Of a DNA stretch of 28,201 bases, positions 1 through 7,571 are shown piece after piece; position 1 is the first letter of the stretch; each line of letters starts with the position of its first letter. Source of the stretch: a virus; the IMG/VR virus record IMGVR_UViG_3300025646_000245, positions 1 to 28,201 of that record; one strand, written 5' to 3'. The notes below the pieces were generated by a model. That model saw only the letters and a program-made list of their open reading frames with translations, was not told where the DNA came from and did not search any database. Both the position numbers and the translations under genes were made by a program.

Positions 1-843
1 TATGGAAACAACATCATATCGGGAGCCGTCGTTCCGAGCAGCAATGCCATCGGACTACACTTCTACCCAATTTGGGAAGCTAATTCACTTGATGAATGGC
101 TCTACAACGGCGGTCCTTTCCAGCTTACCGTCTTCCACTTCCTCATTGGCATCTATGCTTACATGGGACGAGAGTGGGAACTTAGCTATCGACTAGGAAT
201 GAGGCCTTGGATCTTTGTTGCATATTCAGCTCCAGTTGCAGCCGCTACCGCTGTATTCCTTATCTACCCGTTCGGTCAAGGTAGCTTCTCAGATGCTATG
301 CCTCTCGGCATATCTGGTACGTTCAACTACATGCTGGTGTTCCAAGCCGAACATAACATTCTCATGCACCCGTTCCATATGCTCGGTGTTGCTGGCGTGT
401 TCGGTGGGTCCCTATTTAGTGCAATGCATGGTTCGCTGGTTACGTCCTCGCTTGTGCGTGAAACTACTGAGGAGGTATCTCAGAACTATGGCTACAAGTT
501 TGGTCAAGAAGAAGAGACTTACAACATTGTGGCAGCCCACGGTTATTTCGGGCGTCTTATTTTTCAATACGCTAGCTTTAACAATAGCCGTAGCCTACAC
601 TTCTTCCTTGCTGCTTGGCCTGTTGTGGGCATTTGGTTTGCTGCTCTGGGCGTATCTACCATGGCGTTCAATCTGAATGGCTTCAACTTCAACCAAAGCC
701 TCCTCTCTTCTGAGGGACAGGTACTTAATACCTGGGCAGACATCCTTAACCGAGCTGGGCTTGGTTTTGAAGTGATGCACGAACGTAATGCTCACAACTT
801 CCCACTCGATCTCGCTACACACAAAGCACCTATCATTGGTTAA
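1..843 (+). CDS. psbA: Photosystem II reaction-centre protein D1 (3' part, cut by window edge)
   Basis: D1 binds the primary electron donors, the Mn4CaO5 cluster and plastoquinone QB in thylakoid photosystem II; phage copies keep photosynthesis running during infection. The frame is open from base 1 and, by alignment to remembered plant D1, begins at residue 73 (YGNNIISGA). With that numbering I see Tyr161, Asp170, Glu189, His190, His198, His215, Ser264, His272, His332, Glu333, Asp342 and Ala344, so all classic redox and metal-ligand residues are intact. Residue 130 is Glu (codon 172-174), as in high-light D1 forms. After the processing point at Ala344 there are only eight residues (THKAPIIG), shorter than the usual cyanobacterial extension of about 16. 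The next gene starts two bases after the stop, so it is probably co-transcribed with downstream late genes. Identity is certain; only the N-terminus is missing. Confidence 0.98.
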   Translation, partial: YGNNIISGAVVPSSNAIGLHFYPIWEANSLDEWLYNGGPFQLTVFHFLIGIYAYMGREWELSYRLGMRPWIFVAYSAPVAAATAVFLIYPFGQGSFSDAMPLGISGTFNYMLVFQAEHNILMHPFHMLGVAGVFGGSLFSAMHGSLVTSSLVRETTEEVSQNYGYKFGQEEETYNIVAAHGYFGRLIFQYASFNNSRSLHFFLAAWPVVGIWFAALGVSTMAFNLNGFNFNQSLLSSEGQVLNTWADILNRAGLGFEVMHERNAHNFPLDLATHKAPIIG

Positions 844-845
844 TC

Positions 846-1052
846 ATGGGATACAATCCTTCTAGCCTTACACTGAATAGCTACTACATCACACCTGATG
901 ATGTGGATACAGCTGGCAACAATTTTAATCGACCTTTTATTTTTGCTTATCCTGCAGGTCAAACCTTGACTGAGCTTAGCCCTCGTGGTGGTATTGCTGG
1001 CACTCCAGCTAACAATACTTCTAATATTCGTATTCCTCCCACTACTTGGTAA
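846..1052 (+). CDS. Small hypothetical protein (68 aa)
   Basis: I do not recognise this gene. It starts with ATG two bases after the psbA stop and its TAA overlaps the next ATG by one base (TAATG), so it sits in a tight translational chain between psbA and the capsid region. The product is polar, rich in Asn, Thr, Pro and Gly, with no membrane segment and no cysteine motif, and ends in PPTTW. Composition and position fit a small virion-associated or assembly protein, but that is inference from location only. No separate ribosome binding site is obvious; translation may be coupled to psbA. Confidence 0.7.
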   Translation: MGYNPSSLTLNSYYITPDDVDTAGNNFNRPFIFAYPAGQTLTELSPRGGIAGTPANNTSNIRIPPTTW

Positions 1053-1297
1053 TGGCTCAAAAGAAATCAGTCAGTCTACAGATTGGCAAACACAAATCAA
1101 GAACTGGAGGACTGACTGAGGCTGGTCGTCGTAAGTACAACCGTGAAACAGGGTCTAACCTAAAGGCACCACAGCCTGAAGGTGGACCACGTAAACGTTC
1201 ATTCTGTGCTAGGATGGGTGGTGTCAAAGGTCCGATGAAAGATGAAAAGGGCAGACCTACAAGGAAAGCCCTAGCCCTTCGTAAATGGAAATGCTAA
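1052..1297 (+). CDS. Small basic protein, DUF6321-like (81 aa)
   Basis: The product is strongly basic. It contains GGLTEAGRRKYNRETGSNLKA, followed by a proline/glycine stretch (PQPEGG), the block RKRSFCARMGG, and a C-terminal ALRKWKC. This order matches what I remember of a small family in marine phages annotated as DUF6321, whose function is unknown. The charge suggests nucleic-acid or capsid-interior contact, which is inference. The start is the ATG at 1052, overlapping the preceding stop by one base; the next gene begins immediately after the TAA. The family name is from memory and was not checked by search. Confidence 0.8.
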   Translation: MAQKKSVSLQIGKHKSRTGGLTEAGRRKYNRETGSNLKAPQPEGGPRKRSFCARMGGVKGPMKDEKGRPTRKALALRKWKC

Positions 1298-1447
1298 ATG
1301 GCTAAACCTGGTCTCTATGCAAACATCCACGCCAAGCGTAAGCGTATTGCTGCTGGTAGTGGTGAGAAGATGAGAAAGCCTGGAGCCAAAGGTGCTCCGA
1401 CTGCTGCACAATTTAAGAAGGCAGCTAAGACAGCTAAGAAAAAGTAA
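1298..1447 (+). CDS. Small basic protein (49 aa), conserved in marine phages
   Basis: This Lys/Arg/Ala-rich 49-residue protein begins MAKPGLYANIHAKRKRIAAG and continues with SGEKMRKPGAKGAPTAAQF and a lysine-rich tail. Short proteins with the 'GLYANI.AKR.RIAAGSGEKMRKPG' pattern recur in marine phages and viruses; no function is known to me. It begins directly after the previous stop codon (TAA then ATG), so it belongs to the same transcript as the two genes before it. The reading frame one base back (-1) stays open beyond its stop through 1584, which is noted separately as a possible extension. Confidence 0.8.
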   Translation: MAKPGLYANIHAKRKRIAAGSGEKMRKPGAKGAPTAAQFKKAAKTAKKK

Positions 1448-1521
1448 GCACAGTACGTTCATCCCTTTTGGGACGGGTACGCCTCGGGCTGGAACGCGCA
1501 GAGGCATTGGAGCTTACTACC

Positions 1522-1584
1522 ATGGCTATCAAAGTTACCTACACTTATCGTGGCGTTAAGTACACGAAAACTGTGAACCGCTAG
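1522..1584 (+). CDS. Micro-ORF with 'TYRGVKYTK' signature (20 aa)
   Basis: ATG at 1522 opens a 20-codon frame, MAIKVTYTYRGVKYTKTVNR. It has a good Shine-Dalgarno (GGAG at 1509-1512, nine bases before the ATG). The core T-Y-R-G-V-x-Y resembles the short 'YRG..Y' signature of the cyanobacterial DUF4278 family, here without anything else. The same frame is open upstream to 1444, overlapping the end of the previous gene in -1 phase, so the true product may be longer. No function can be stated. It could also be a leader peptide for the capsid transcript that follows. Confidence 0.45.
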   Translation: MAIKVTYTYRGVKYTKTVNR

Positions 1585-1593
1585 TGCGGCTTA

Positions 1594-1619
1594 GTGGGAG
1601 GTGCAATTCCTCCCTTCAC
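1594..1619 (+). other. Stem-loop in the capsid leader
   Basis: GTGGGAGG at 1594-1601 pairs with CCTCCC at 1609-1614 plus CAC at 1617-1619, with a two-base bulge (tt) and a seven-base loop. It lies ten bases after the stop of the micro-ORF. No T-run follows, so it looks more like an RNA-processing or stability element than a finished intrinsic terminator. Confidence 0.5.
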
Positions 1620-1763
1620 TATTGACTATTGGCCGGTTACGACCGATACCCTTTAGTCATGACAGTCGGAGAGACGACAAAAACCTTTTATCGAATGCAC
1701 ATGTCTATTCGTGTGAATTCCTAAGCGCTTAGGGAGAACGTAAACAACTCTCTCTTTTCTATT
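1620..1763 (+). promoter_or_regulatory. Capsid gene leader with palindrome and possible promoter
   Basis: This gap before the capsid gene holds a CGGT-tacg-ACCG hairpin near 1634-1645, a GTCG-gagaga-CGAC hairpin near 1666-1679, and a perfect 14-base palindrome CCTAAGCGCTTAGG at 1720-1733. The palindrome runs directly into GGGAGA, the initiation sequence typical of T7-family class III promoters; the rest of the T7 consensus is not recognisable. A weak sigma70-like pair (TTGACT 1622-1627, 17 bases, GATACC 1645-1650) is also present. A regulatory leader for the most abundant virion protein is a reasonable inference, but no transcription start can be proved from sequence. Confidence 0.4.
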
Positions 1764-2789
1764 GTGGCTGACACTATTTTGACTCCTCAGGGTTCTCTTA
1801 ATAAGAACCCCGCAACCATCGCCCTTTCTCAAGGGTATAATGATGGTAGTACTACTGGTAAATATGCTACCTACCTGAAACTGTTTTCGGGTGAAATGAT
1901 TAAGGCTTATGAATCTGCTTGTATCGCTAAAGATACTGTGCAGAATCGTAGCCTGCGTAATGGCAAGAGCCTCCAGTTTATCTACACTGGTCGCATGACG
2001 GCGGACTACCATGTCCCTGGTACCCCGATCCTGGGCAGTGGTGATCCTCCGGTGGCCGAGAAGACCATCGTGATGGATGACCTTCTGGTGTCCTCTGCCT
2101 TCGTGTATGATCTGGATGAAACCCTGGCTCACTACAGCCTGCGTTCTGAGATCTCTGCTAAGATCGGTCATGCTCTGGCTGAAGCTTATGATAAGAAGAT
2201 CTTCCGCACTATTGCTAAAGCTGCTCGTCAAGCTCACCCCATCACTGCTGCTCCTGGTCCTGAGCCTGGCGGTTCTGTGATCAACCTGGGTGCTGGTAAC
2301 GAGTACAACGCACAAGCTCTCGTTGATGCCTTCTTCGAGGCTGCTTCTATTCTTGATGAAAAGAATGTGCCCCGTAATGGTCGTACCGCTGTGCTGTCTC
2401 CTCGTCAGTACTACGCTCTGATCAGCCAAGTGGACACCAACATCCTGAACCGTGACTTCGGCAACACCTCTGGTTCTCTGACCAGCGGTGAAGGTCTGTA
2501 TGAAATCGCTGGTATCAGCATCCGTCGTTCCAACAACCTGCCTTTCCTGGCTGGCACTGTTGCTCGTGTGGATGGTGAGAACAACGATTACAGCGGTAAC
2601 TTCGCTAACCACTGCGGTCTGATCTACGGCCGTGACGCTGCTGGTGTTGTCCAAGGCATTGGTCCTAGCATTCAAACCACTGGTGGTGATGTGAAGGCTA
2701 TGTATCAGGGCGACCTGATCATCGGCCGCCTTGCCATGGGTGCTGATTGGCTGAACCCTGCCGCTGCTATTGAGCTGCAGAACCTCTGA
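1764..2789 (+). CDS. Major capsid protein (T7 gp10-like)
   Basis: This 341-residue protein forms the icosahedral head shell. It shows the T7 gp10 pattern: a short polar N-terminus, then YLKLFSGEMIKAYESA, RNGKSLQFIYTGRM, a central VMDDLLVSSAFVYDLDETL, and HYSLRSEISAKIGHALAEAYDK, close to remembered T7 gp10 blocks (FLKVFGGEVL, SGKSAQF, IDGLLTADVLIYDIEDAMNHYDVRSEY). Its length matches gp10A (about 345). The chosen start is GTG at 1764; no clear Shine-Dalgarno precedes it, which is odd for a highly expressed gene, although cyanobacteria use such signals loosely. The 3' half is enriched in G/C-ending codons compared with neighbouring genes, suggesting codon optimisation. It is preceded by a structured leader, and a strong terminator follows two small genes later. 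Confidence 0.95.
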   Translation: MADTILTPQGSLNKNPATIALSQGYNDGSTTGKYATYLKLFSGEMIKAYESACIAKDTVQNRSLRNGKSLQFIYTGRMTADYHVPGTPILGSGDPPVAEKTIVMDDLLVSSAFVYDLDETLAHYSLRSEISAKIGHALAEAYDKKIFRTIAKAARQAHPITAAPGPEPGGSVINLGAGNEYNAQALVDAFFEAASILDEKNVPRNGRTAVLSPRQYYALISQVDTNILNRDFGNTSGSLTSGEGLYEIAGISIRRSNNLPFLAGTVARVDGENNDYSGNFANHCGLIYGRDAAGVVQGIGPSIQTTGGDVKAMYQGDLIIGRLAMGADWLNPAAAIELQNL

Positions 2790-2806
2790 TAACTGGAGGT
2801 ACTTTA

Positions 2807-3001
2807 ATGTCTATTATTCCTGGCACTTCTGTTATCCTTGTTGAGGGTAACGCTATTGGTACGGTTAGTTCTTCGGAGACCTTGAATCCTTTGTCTCCTG
2901 TTGAATACGGTCGAACCGTTACCGCTGCAACAGGTATTCGTGCTGTCAAAGTCAAAACTAATGACGCTGATGGCAAGTTGCCTTATGCTCCTGCTCCTTA
3001 A
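2807..3001 (+). CDS. Small structural-type hypothetical protein (64 aa)
   Basis: ATG at 2807 follows a strong Shine-Dalgarno (GGAGG about eight bases upstream), so it is probably well translated. The 64-residue product, starting MSIIPGTSVILVEGNAIGTV, is beta-prone and ends in a proline-rich tail (YAPAP). It lies between the capsid gene and the terminator, on the capsid transcript. Small proteins at this point could be head decoration or knob/horn proteins as in other cyanopodoviruses, but nothing in the sequence identifies which. Confidence 0.75.
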   Translation: MSIIPGTSVILVEGNAIGTVSSSETLNPLSPVEYGRTVTAATGIRAVKVKTNDADGKLPYAPAP

Positions 3002-3015
3002 TTTGAGGTATATTA

Positions 3016-3186
3016 ATGGCTGCTTCTGTTGCCAAGGGTGATAACGGCGTCTGCACTACTGACGCTGTACGCCTCTCTGTTGCCAAGACCCGTAAGGGTT
3101 ACGGCAGTGCTGTTGCTGATTCTACTGTAAATTCAGTTACTAAAAATCTGCGAACTGCATATCCCGGCGTTGAGTGTAACGTCTGA
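3016..3186 (+). CDS. Small hypothetical protein (56 aa) of the capsid transcript
   Basis: This 56-codon frame starts with ATG at 3016, about six bases after a GAGG Shine-Dalgarno (TTGAGGTATATTAATG), and stops at 3184-3186, ten bases before the terminator stem. The product is MAASVAKGDNGVCTT... with two cysteines (residues 13 and 54) and a basic middle (AKTRKGYG). Codon choice (GCT, GTT, GGT, CGT rich) resembles that of the capsid gene, supporting real coding. Function unknown; position suggests a minor head protein. Confidence 0.7.
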   Translation: MAASVAKGDNGVCTTDAVRLSVAKTRKGYGSAVADSTVNSVTKNLRTAYPGVECNV

Positions 3187-3196
3187 TTTATCTATT

Positions 3197-3243
3197 GGGG
3201 TTCCTTCGATGGCGACTAGCCGTCACCGGGAGCCCCTTTTTTT
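3197..3243 (+). terminator. Strong intrinsic terminator after the capsid unit
   Basis: GGGGTTCC (3197-3204) pairs with GGAGCCCC (3229-3236) and encloses a second hairpin, GATGGC (3208-3213) with GCCGTC (3219-3224) around loop GACTA; seven Ts follow (3237-3243). The position matches the T7 T-phi terminator downstream of gene 10. Its inner part (3211-3227) is identical to 26964-26980. Confidence 0.9.
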
Positions 3244-3268
3244 ATCTACATATAACACTGTTGTTATT

Positions 3269-3937
3269 ATGCCATTTTCTACCACTGGCTCTAAGACTGA
3301 GCTGCAAGCTGTCAATCAGATCCTGGCGTCAGTTGGTCAGGCTCCAGTCACTTCGATTGATACAGAAACGATTACCGATCAAAATGGTAATCAGGTTACC
3401 GTAGTAACCAACCCGGACGTTGCGATTGCTTACGATACTCTTCAAGAAGTATCACGAGAAGTTCAAGGAGAGGGTTGGACGTTTAATAAAGAATTTAATT
3501 ATCCGTTCTCACCCGATAACAATGGTTATATTTCTTGGCCAAACAATGTACTTCAATTGGATCTTTCAGATGATCCACGGTACAGCGGCTACCGAGAAAA
3601 GGATACCGTAAAAAGAGATGGTAGGTTGTATGATCGGATGAGTCATACTTACACCTGGGAAAATACTATCTACTGTGATGTGGTGTGGTTCTTTACCTGG
3701 GAAGATCTTCCGTCACCTATCCAAGATTACATCACCTGTAGGGCTGCTGCAATCGTCTCTAGCAGGCTTGTAGGAGACTCTACACAGTATCAGATCCTTC
3801 AACAAAAAGAAGCCTATGCACGGGCTTTAGCGATGGAGTATGAGTGTAATCAAGGAGATTACAGCATGTTTGGGTACCCTCGTCAAGGTACCTATTATCA
3901 AAGCTACCAACCTTATAATACTTTGCAGAGGTACTGA
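3269..3937 (+). CDS. Tail tubular protein A (T7 gp11-like, head-tail adaptor/gatekeeper)
   Basis: This 222-residue protein would form the ring between portal and nozzle. The N-terminal block ELQAVNQILASVGQAPVTS, the middle DTLQEVSREVQGEGWTFN and the later LPSPIQDYITCRAAAIVSS are hallmark segments of the gp11 family (T7: ELSAINDILASIGEPPV, EGWWFN). It is slightly longer than T7 gp11 (196 residues) because of a Tyr/Gln-rich C-terminus (YYQSYQPYNTLQRY). I chose the ATG at 3269: an in-frame extension back to 3170 would run through the terminator hairpin and loses similarity. The stop overlaps the next ATG by one base, so it is coupled to the gp12-like gene. Confidence 0.93.
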   Translation: MPFSTTGSKTELQAVNQILASVGQAPVTSIDTETITDQNGNQVTVVTNPDVAIAYDTLQEVSREVQGEGWTFNKEFNYPFSPDNNGYISWPNNVLQLDLSDDPRYSGYREKDTVKRDGRLYDRMSHTYTWENTIYCDVVWFFTWEDLPSPIQDYITCRAAAIVSSRLVGDSTQYQILQQKEAYARALAMEYECNQGDYSMFGYPRQGTYYQSYQPYNTLQRY

Positions 3938-6531
3938 TGGCAGCAGTTACACAGACTATTCCTAATTTCCTTGGTGGCGTCAGTAAGCAAACTGATGTTA
4001 AAAAACAACCTGGACAAGTTACTGAAATTCTTAATGGATACCCCGAACCTACTTATGGGCTGTTAAAAAGAAACGGCAGCCAGCATTTAGGATACATTTA
4101 TGAATTTTTTGATAACTTTACTGACGGACATTGGTTTACTATTTCACGGGATAACGATGAGAATTACATCGGAGTTATCACAAAGGCTGGTAAGATTCGT
4201 ATTTGGAATACACTACCCACCTCAAGTGGTAATCTACTTAGCTTTACTGAAGCAACCATTGCTAACAGCTCTGATGCAGATGTTGTATCTTATTTAACAC
4301 CACCCACAACCACAACTGGTATTGATGATTTCCATACTTTCTCTTATTTAGATCAGACTTATATTATCAATAAGAATAAGACTGTTGCAATGACTGCGAA
4401 GACAGATTACTATCTTCGTACTCGTGCTACAGTTGTTCTCGGTAGTATTGACTATGATAGTAAGTATAGTGTTTGGATTAACGGTACTGAGTATTCCTAT
4501 ACTACACCGACTATCACTGAAGCAGAAGCTAGAACAGTACCTCCTGATAATTATGAGGGAGCAGTTACAAGTGATGAGATTCTGACTGAACTTAAAGCTG
4601 CTATTGATACAGCACTTAGTACAACATTTAATGTCACAGTATTTGCCAATAGTCTTGAGATTGAAATTATAGATGGTCAGACTCCATTTACTATTGAAGT
4701 AGCTGGTGGTATTCAAGGTGTATCTTTGACTTGTTATCAAGACGATGTAGTGTCTTCTGCACGTCTTGCTGCTTACACTAAACCTGGTCGTCGCGTTAAG
4801 ATCACTAATGCTATTGATGAACGGGCTTCTTACTTTGTGAAATTTGCTGCAACTGGTGGTACTGGTACAGTTAATACTGGTTCTGGTTTCTGGGAAGAAG
4901 CACGTGGTTGGGATATTGATGTAGATGCTAACGGAGATCCCATTGCTACTAGTGGTAAGTATATCGCTAAACTAGCATCAAGTGGCTTTGATGCACAGAC
5001 TATGCCGTATAGGTTGTTTTGTACGGGAACTAATACTTTTGAAATTTCTGCAGAAACCTGGACATCTAGATTTACTGGTAATGATTACGGTAATCCAGTA
5101 CCATCTTTTGTAGGCACTGAAATTAAATTTGGTCTCATTTCTAATAACCGCCTTGTGTTTTTAACAACAGATACGGTTTCTATGAGTGTGGCAAAAGATT
5201 TTGAAAACTTCTTCTTTACCAGTGCTCAAACAGTTATTGCTTCTGATCCTGTTGATGTAGAAACATCTAGTGCTAAAATCAGTAACCTTTACTGTGCTGT
5301 ACCTCAAGCGCAAGGTCTTGTTTTATTTAGTGAGTATGAGCAATACTTGCTTTATTCTGAAAGCGGTGTCATCTCACCTAGCGATGTGATTGTTCGTACC
5401 ATTAGTCAGTATGAAGCCGATCGTTCCATTACCGCACAAGATACTGGTGATTTTATTGGGTTTATACCTAAATCAGTTGGAGCATCTAAACTATTAGGTA
5501 TGCAAGTTAGAGGTAACTTAGCTGCTGCTGACATCGTAGAAGTTAGTAAGGTTGCTTCAGGTTATCTACCTAAACAAGTAAGTAAAGTTATAGTAAATGT
5601 AGAACATTCTTTAGTTGGACTCTATACTAAAGGTTCTAGCTTTATTTATTTTTACAAATATTATAAGCAAGGTGAAGGCCAAATCAGTATGCAGGCTTGG
5701 TTTAAATGGGATGTAAAAGATCCTATTTCACACATTTCTGTAATCAATAACTATTTACTTATCCTTAATGGTACTACTGGGTACTCACTTAATTTGATTG
5801 ATTTAAATCAGATTTTAGATCAAGAAGAAATTAACACTACTTCAGCAAACTATACCGCACGTATTGATGATCTTTTTGTTGTTAAAAATTTAGGCACACT
5901 GAATAGTCTTTCTTATAACAGTACCACAAAAAAGACTAGGATTCCTAAGCCTATTGACAATGATCCTAATAGAGTTCCTGTTGTGATGACTTGTCAGACA
6001 ATAGAAGCAGGTGCGCGTACTAGTTATGATACAATATACCGCCTATCTGCTACGCCAGATCTTTCTGTCACACCTAATGTAGTTCTTCCAGTAGAAGTAG
6101 ATTCTTTTGGTGAGTGGTGGGTAGATGGTGATTGGTCTAGTAAGGAGTACAATTTAGTTGCTGGTTATGAGTTCGACTTTGAGGTTGAACTACCACGTTA
6201 TTTCTTTAGATCACAGAATACTGTTGATTGGACTGCATCTTTGACTATTTCACGGATGAAGTTTGACATTGGATTCAGTGGTTCTATCAACTTTTATATC
6301 AGCCGCTATGGTGCTCCACAATGGATCTATGTAGCAGGCGTACAGAATGCTGGATACTATCTAGCTAACTCCACACCTACTATTGATCGAACGAGTCTTA
6401 CCGTGCCTATTCATCAGAAGAATACAAACTTTACACTTAAACTAAACAGCACATCACCTTTCCCGGTATCAGTTAATAGTATGTATTGGGAAGGTCATTA
6501 TGCACCACGTTACTATAGGAGGGCAGGGTAA
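3937..6531 (+). CDS. Tail tubular protein B (T7 gp12-like nozzle)
   Basis: This 864-residue protein (T7 gp12 about 794) would form the tail nozzle. Diagnostic features are the N-terminus TIPNFLGGVSKQTDVKKQPG followed by NGYPEPTYGLLKRNGSQHLG, the classic gp12 opening (T7: 'I.NLKGGVSQQP...R..GQ'). The mid-section FGLISNNRLVFLTTDTVSMSV and LVLFSEYEQYLLY also fit the beta-propeller core ('RLGFL...VV.S'), and the C-terminal strands end in YYRRAG. The gene overlaps both neighbours by single bases (TGATG, TAATG), so the tail genes are one translational chain. It uses more A/T-ending codons than the capsid gene. The family call is secure. Confidence 0.93.
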   Translation: MAAVTQTIPNFLGGVSKQTDVKKQPGQVTEILNGYPEPTYGLLKRNGSQHLGYIYEFFDNFTDGHWFTISRDNDENYIGVITKAGKIRIWNTLPTSSGNLLSFTEATIANSSDADVVSYLTPPTTTTGIDDFHTFSYLDQTYIINKNKTVAMTAKTDYYLRTRATVVLGSIDYDSKYSVWINGTEYSYTTPTITEAEARTVPPDNYEGAVTSDEILTELKAAIDTALSTTFNVTVFANSLEIEIIDGQTPFTIEVAGGIQGVSLTCYQDDVVSSARLAAYTKPGRRVKITNAIDERASYFVKFAATGGTGTVNTGSGFWEEARGWDIDVDANGDPIATSGKYIAKLASSGFDAQTMPYRLFCTGTNTFEISAETWTSRFTGNDYGNPVPSFVGTEIKFGLISNNRLVFLTTDTVSMSVAKDFENFFFTSAQTVIASDPVDVETSSAKISNLYCAVPQAQGLVLFSEYEQYLLYSESGVISPSDVIVRTISQYEADRSITAQDTGDFIGFIPKSVGASKLLGMQVRGNLAAADIVEVSKVASGYLPKQVSKVIVNVEHSLVGLYTKGSSFIYFYKYYKQGEGQISMQAWFKWDVKDPISHISVINNYLLILNGTTGYSLNLIDLNQILDQEEINTTSANYTARIDDLFVVKNLGTLNSLSYNSTTKKTRIPKPIDNDPNRVPVVMTCQTIEAGARTSYDTIYRLSATPDLSVTPNVVLPVEVDSFGEWWVDGDWSSKEYNLVAGYEFDFEVELPRYFFRSQNTVDWTASLTISRMKFDIGFSGSINFYISRYGAPQWIYVAGVQNAGYYLANSTPTIDRTSLTVPIHQKNTNFTLKLNSTSPFPVSVNSMYWEGHYAPRYYRRAG

Positions 6532-7562
6532 TGTCTCAGGCTATTATTAATTTCTTTGGAGCACAAGAGCAGAACCGTCAAGCCCAAAAAACTGCTGATG
6601 CCCAAAACAAACGGAACCGAAAAGCACGTAAATTCACCAATAAGAATCAACTTAAACAGTATCGTTACGATAAAGAGTCCATAGATATTCAACGACAGAA
6701 TATCGAGCAAGAGTATTCATTCCAGGATGCTATTGCCCAGGATAATTATCGCTACCAGATGACTATCCAAGCATTTGATTTTGCTAATCAGATGCGGGCA
6801 TTTCAGAAGTCACAACAGACTGCTGCTCAGCAATTAGATTTTAATAGCTTTGCTTACGATTATGCACTACAAGATGCTGCACGTTGGGAGCAAGAGCAGT
6901 CAGTAGCTTTGGACTTTGAAGAGAAGTCTACCATGCTTAATTTTCGGTACAATCAACTTGGTGCCGAACTTAGTCAAAAACAAAACGAAGTTGCCCTACA
7001 GCAAACACGTGGTCAAAATCAACTGAACCAGCAGGCTGCTTATGTTGAAGCTATGAAGAACATGGGTCAGGCTGTGGTTAAAGGTGCTGCTGGTGTTACT
7101 GCAGAAAAGGTTGCCCAATCTTCTATTGCAGAGGCAGGGCTTAGAATGTCAGCTTTGATTGATGATGTATTTAATGCTGAACGCACATTCGGTCTAACTA
7201 TGGCAGACATCAATCAAAAGTTAGAACAGTTCAATGATCAGTATTATCTTGATAAAGCACAGATTGCAACTTCACGTGTAAGTCTGAAGAATCAAGCGAA
7301 GGCAATGGTTAATCAAGCTGCACTTAGTAAGTATCAAGCTGATCTTAATGCTATTGCAGGTATGATGCTTCCTCCGCTTCCTCCTGTCCCACTTCCTGCT
7401 CCTCGTGAGCTGCCCCGTCCTACCCTACAAGATCCTAAGAAACCTAAAAAACTTCCGAAGGTTGTTGAAGTTGATGCAGCATATACTAACCCATGGCTTG
7501 CTGGTCTTGGTGGGTTGTTGGATGATGTGAAGACTGCTGCAAGCCTCGGCGCATTTGATTAG
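6531..7562 (+). CDS. Internal virion protein (T7 gp14-position)
   Basis: The 343-residue product is Gln/Ala-rich and mostly helical: long coiled-coil-like stretches (residues about 15-160, e.g. NRQAQKTADAQNKRNRKARK), a region near 170-200 (MGQAVVKGAAGVTAEKVAQS), and a Pro-rich linker near 280-305 (LPPLPPVPLPAPRELPRP). Order after gp12 and before two very large proteins corresponds to T7 gp14, the ejected protein that forms the outer-membrane part of the entry channel. Sequence identity to gp14 is not visible to me, so the call rests on synteny, composition and size. The start overlaps the gp12 stop by one base. Confidence 0.8.
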   Translation: MSQAIINFFGAQEQNRQAQKTADAQNKRNRKARKFTNKNQLKQYRYDKESIDIQRQNIEQEYSFQDAIAQDNYRYQMTIQAFDFANQMRAFQKSQQTAAQQLDFNSFAYDYALQDAARWEQEQSVALDFEEKSTMLNFRYNQLGAELSQKQNEVALQQTRGQNQLNQQAAYVEAMKNMGQAVVKGAAGVTAEKVAQSSIAEAGLRMSALIDDVFNAERTFGLTMADINQKLEQFNDQYYLDKAQIATSRVSLKNQAKAMVNQAALSKYQADLNAIAGMMLPPLPPVPLPAPRELPRPTLQDPKKPKKLPKVVEVDAAYTNPWLAGLGGLLDDVKTAASLGAFD

Positions 7563-7571
7563 AATTAAACT

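Noticed and set aside
1653-2675. 340-codon frame antisense to the capsid gene
   Set aside because: It exactly shadows a highly biased, well-identified capsid gene; the product is Thr/Ser/Val-rich with no family resemblance.
3170-3268. Upstream in-frame extension of the tail tube A gene
   Set aside because: It would translate through the capsid terminator hairpin and family similarity starts at 3269.
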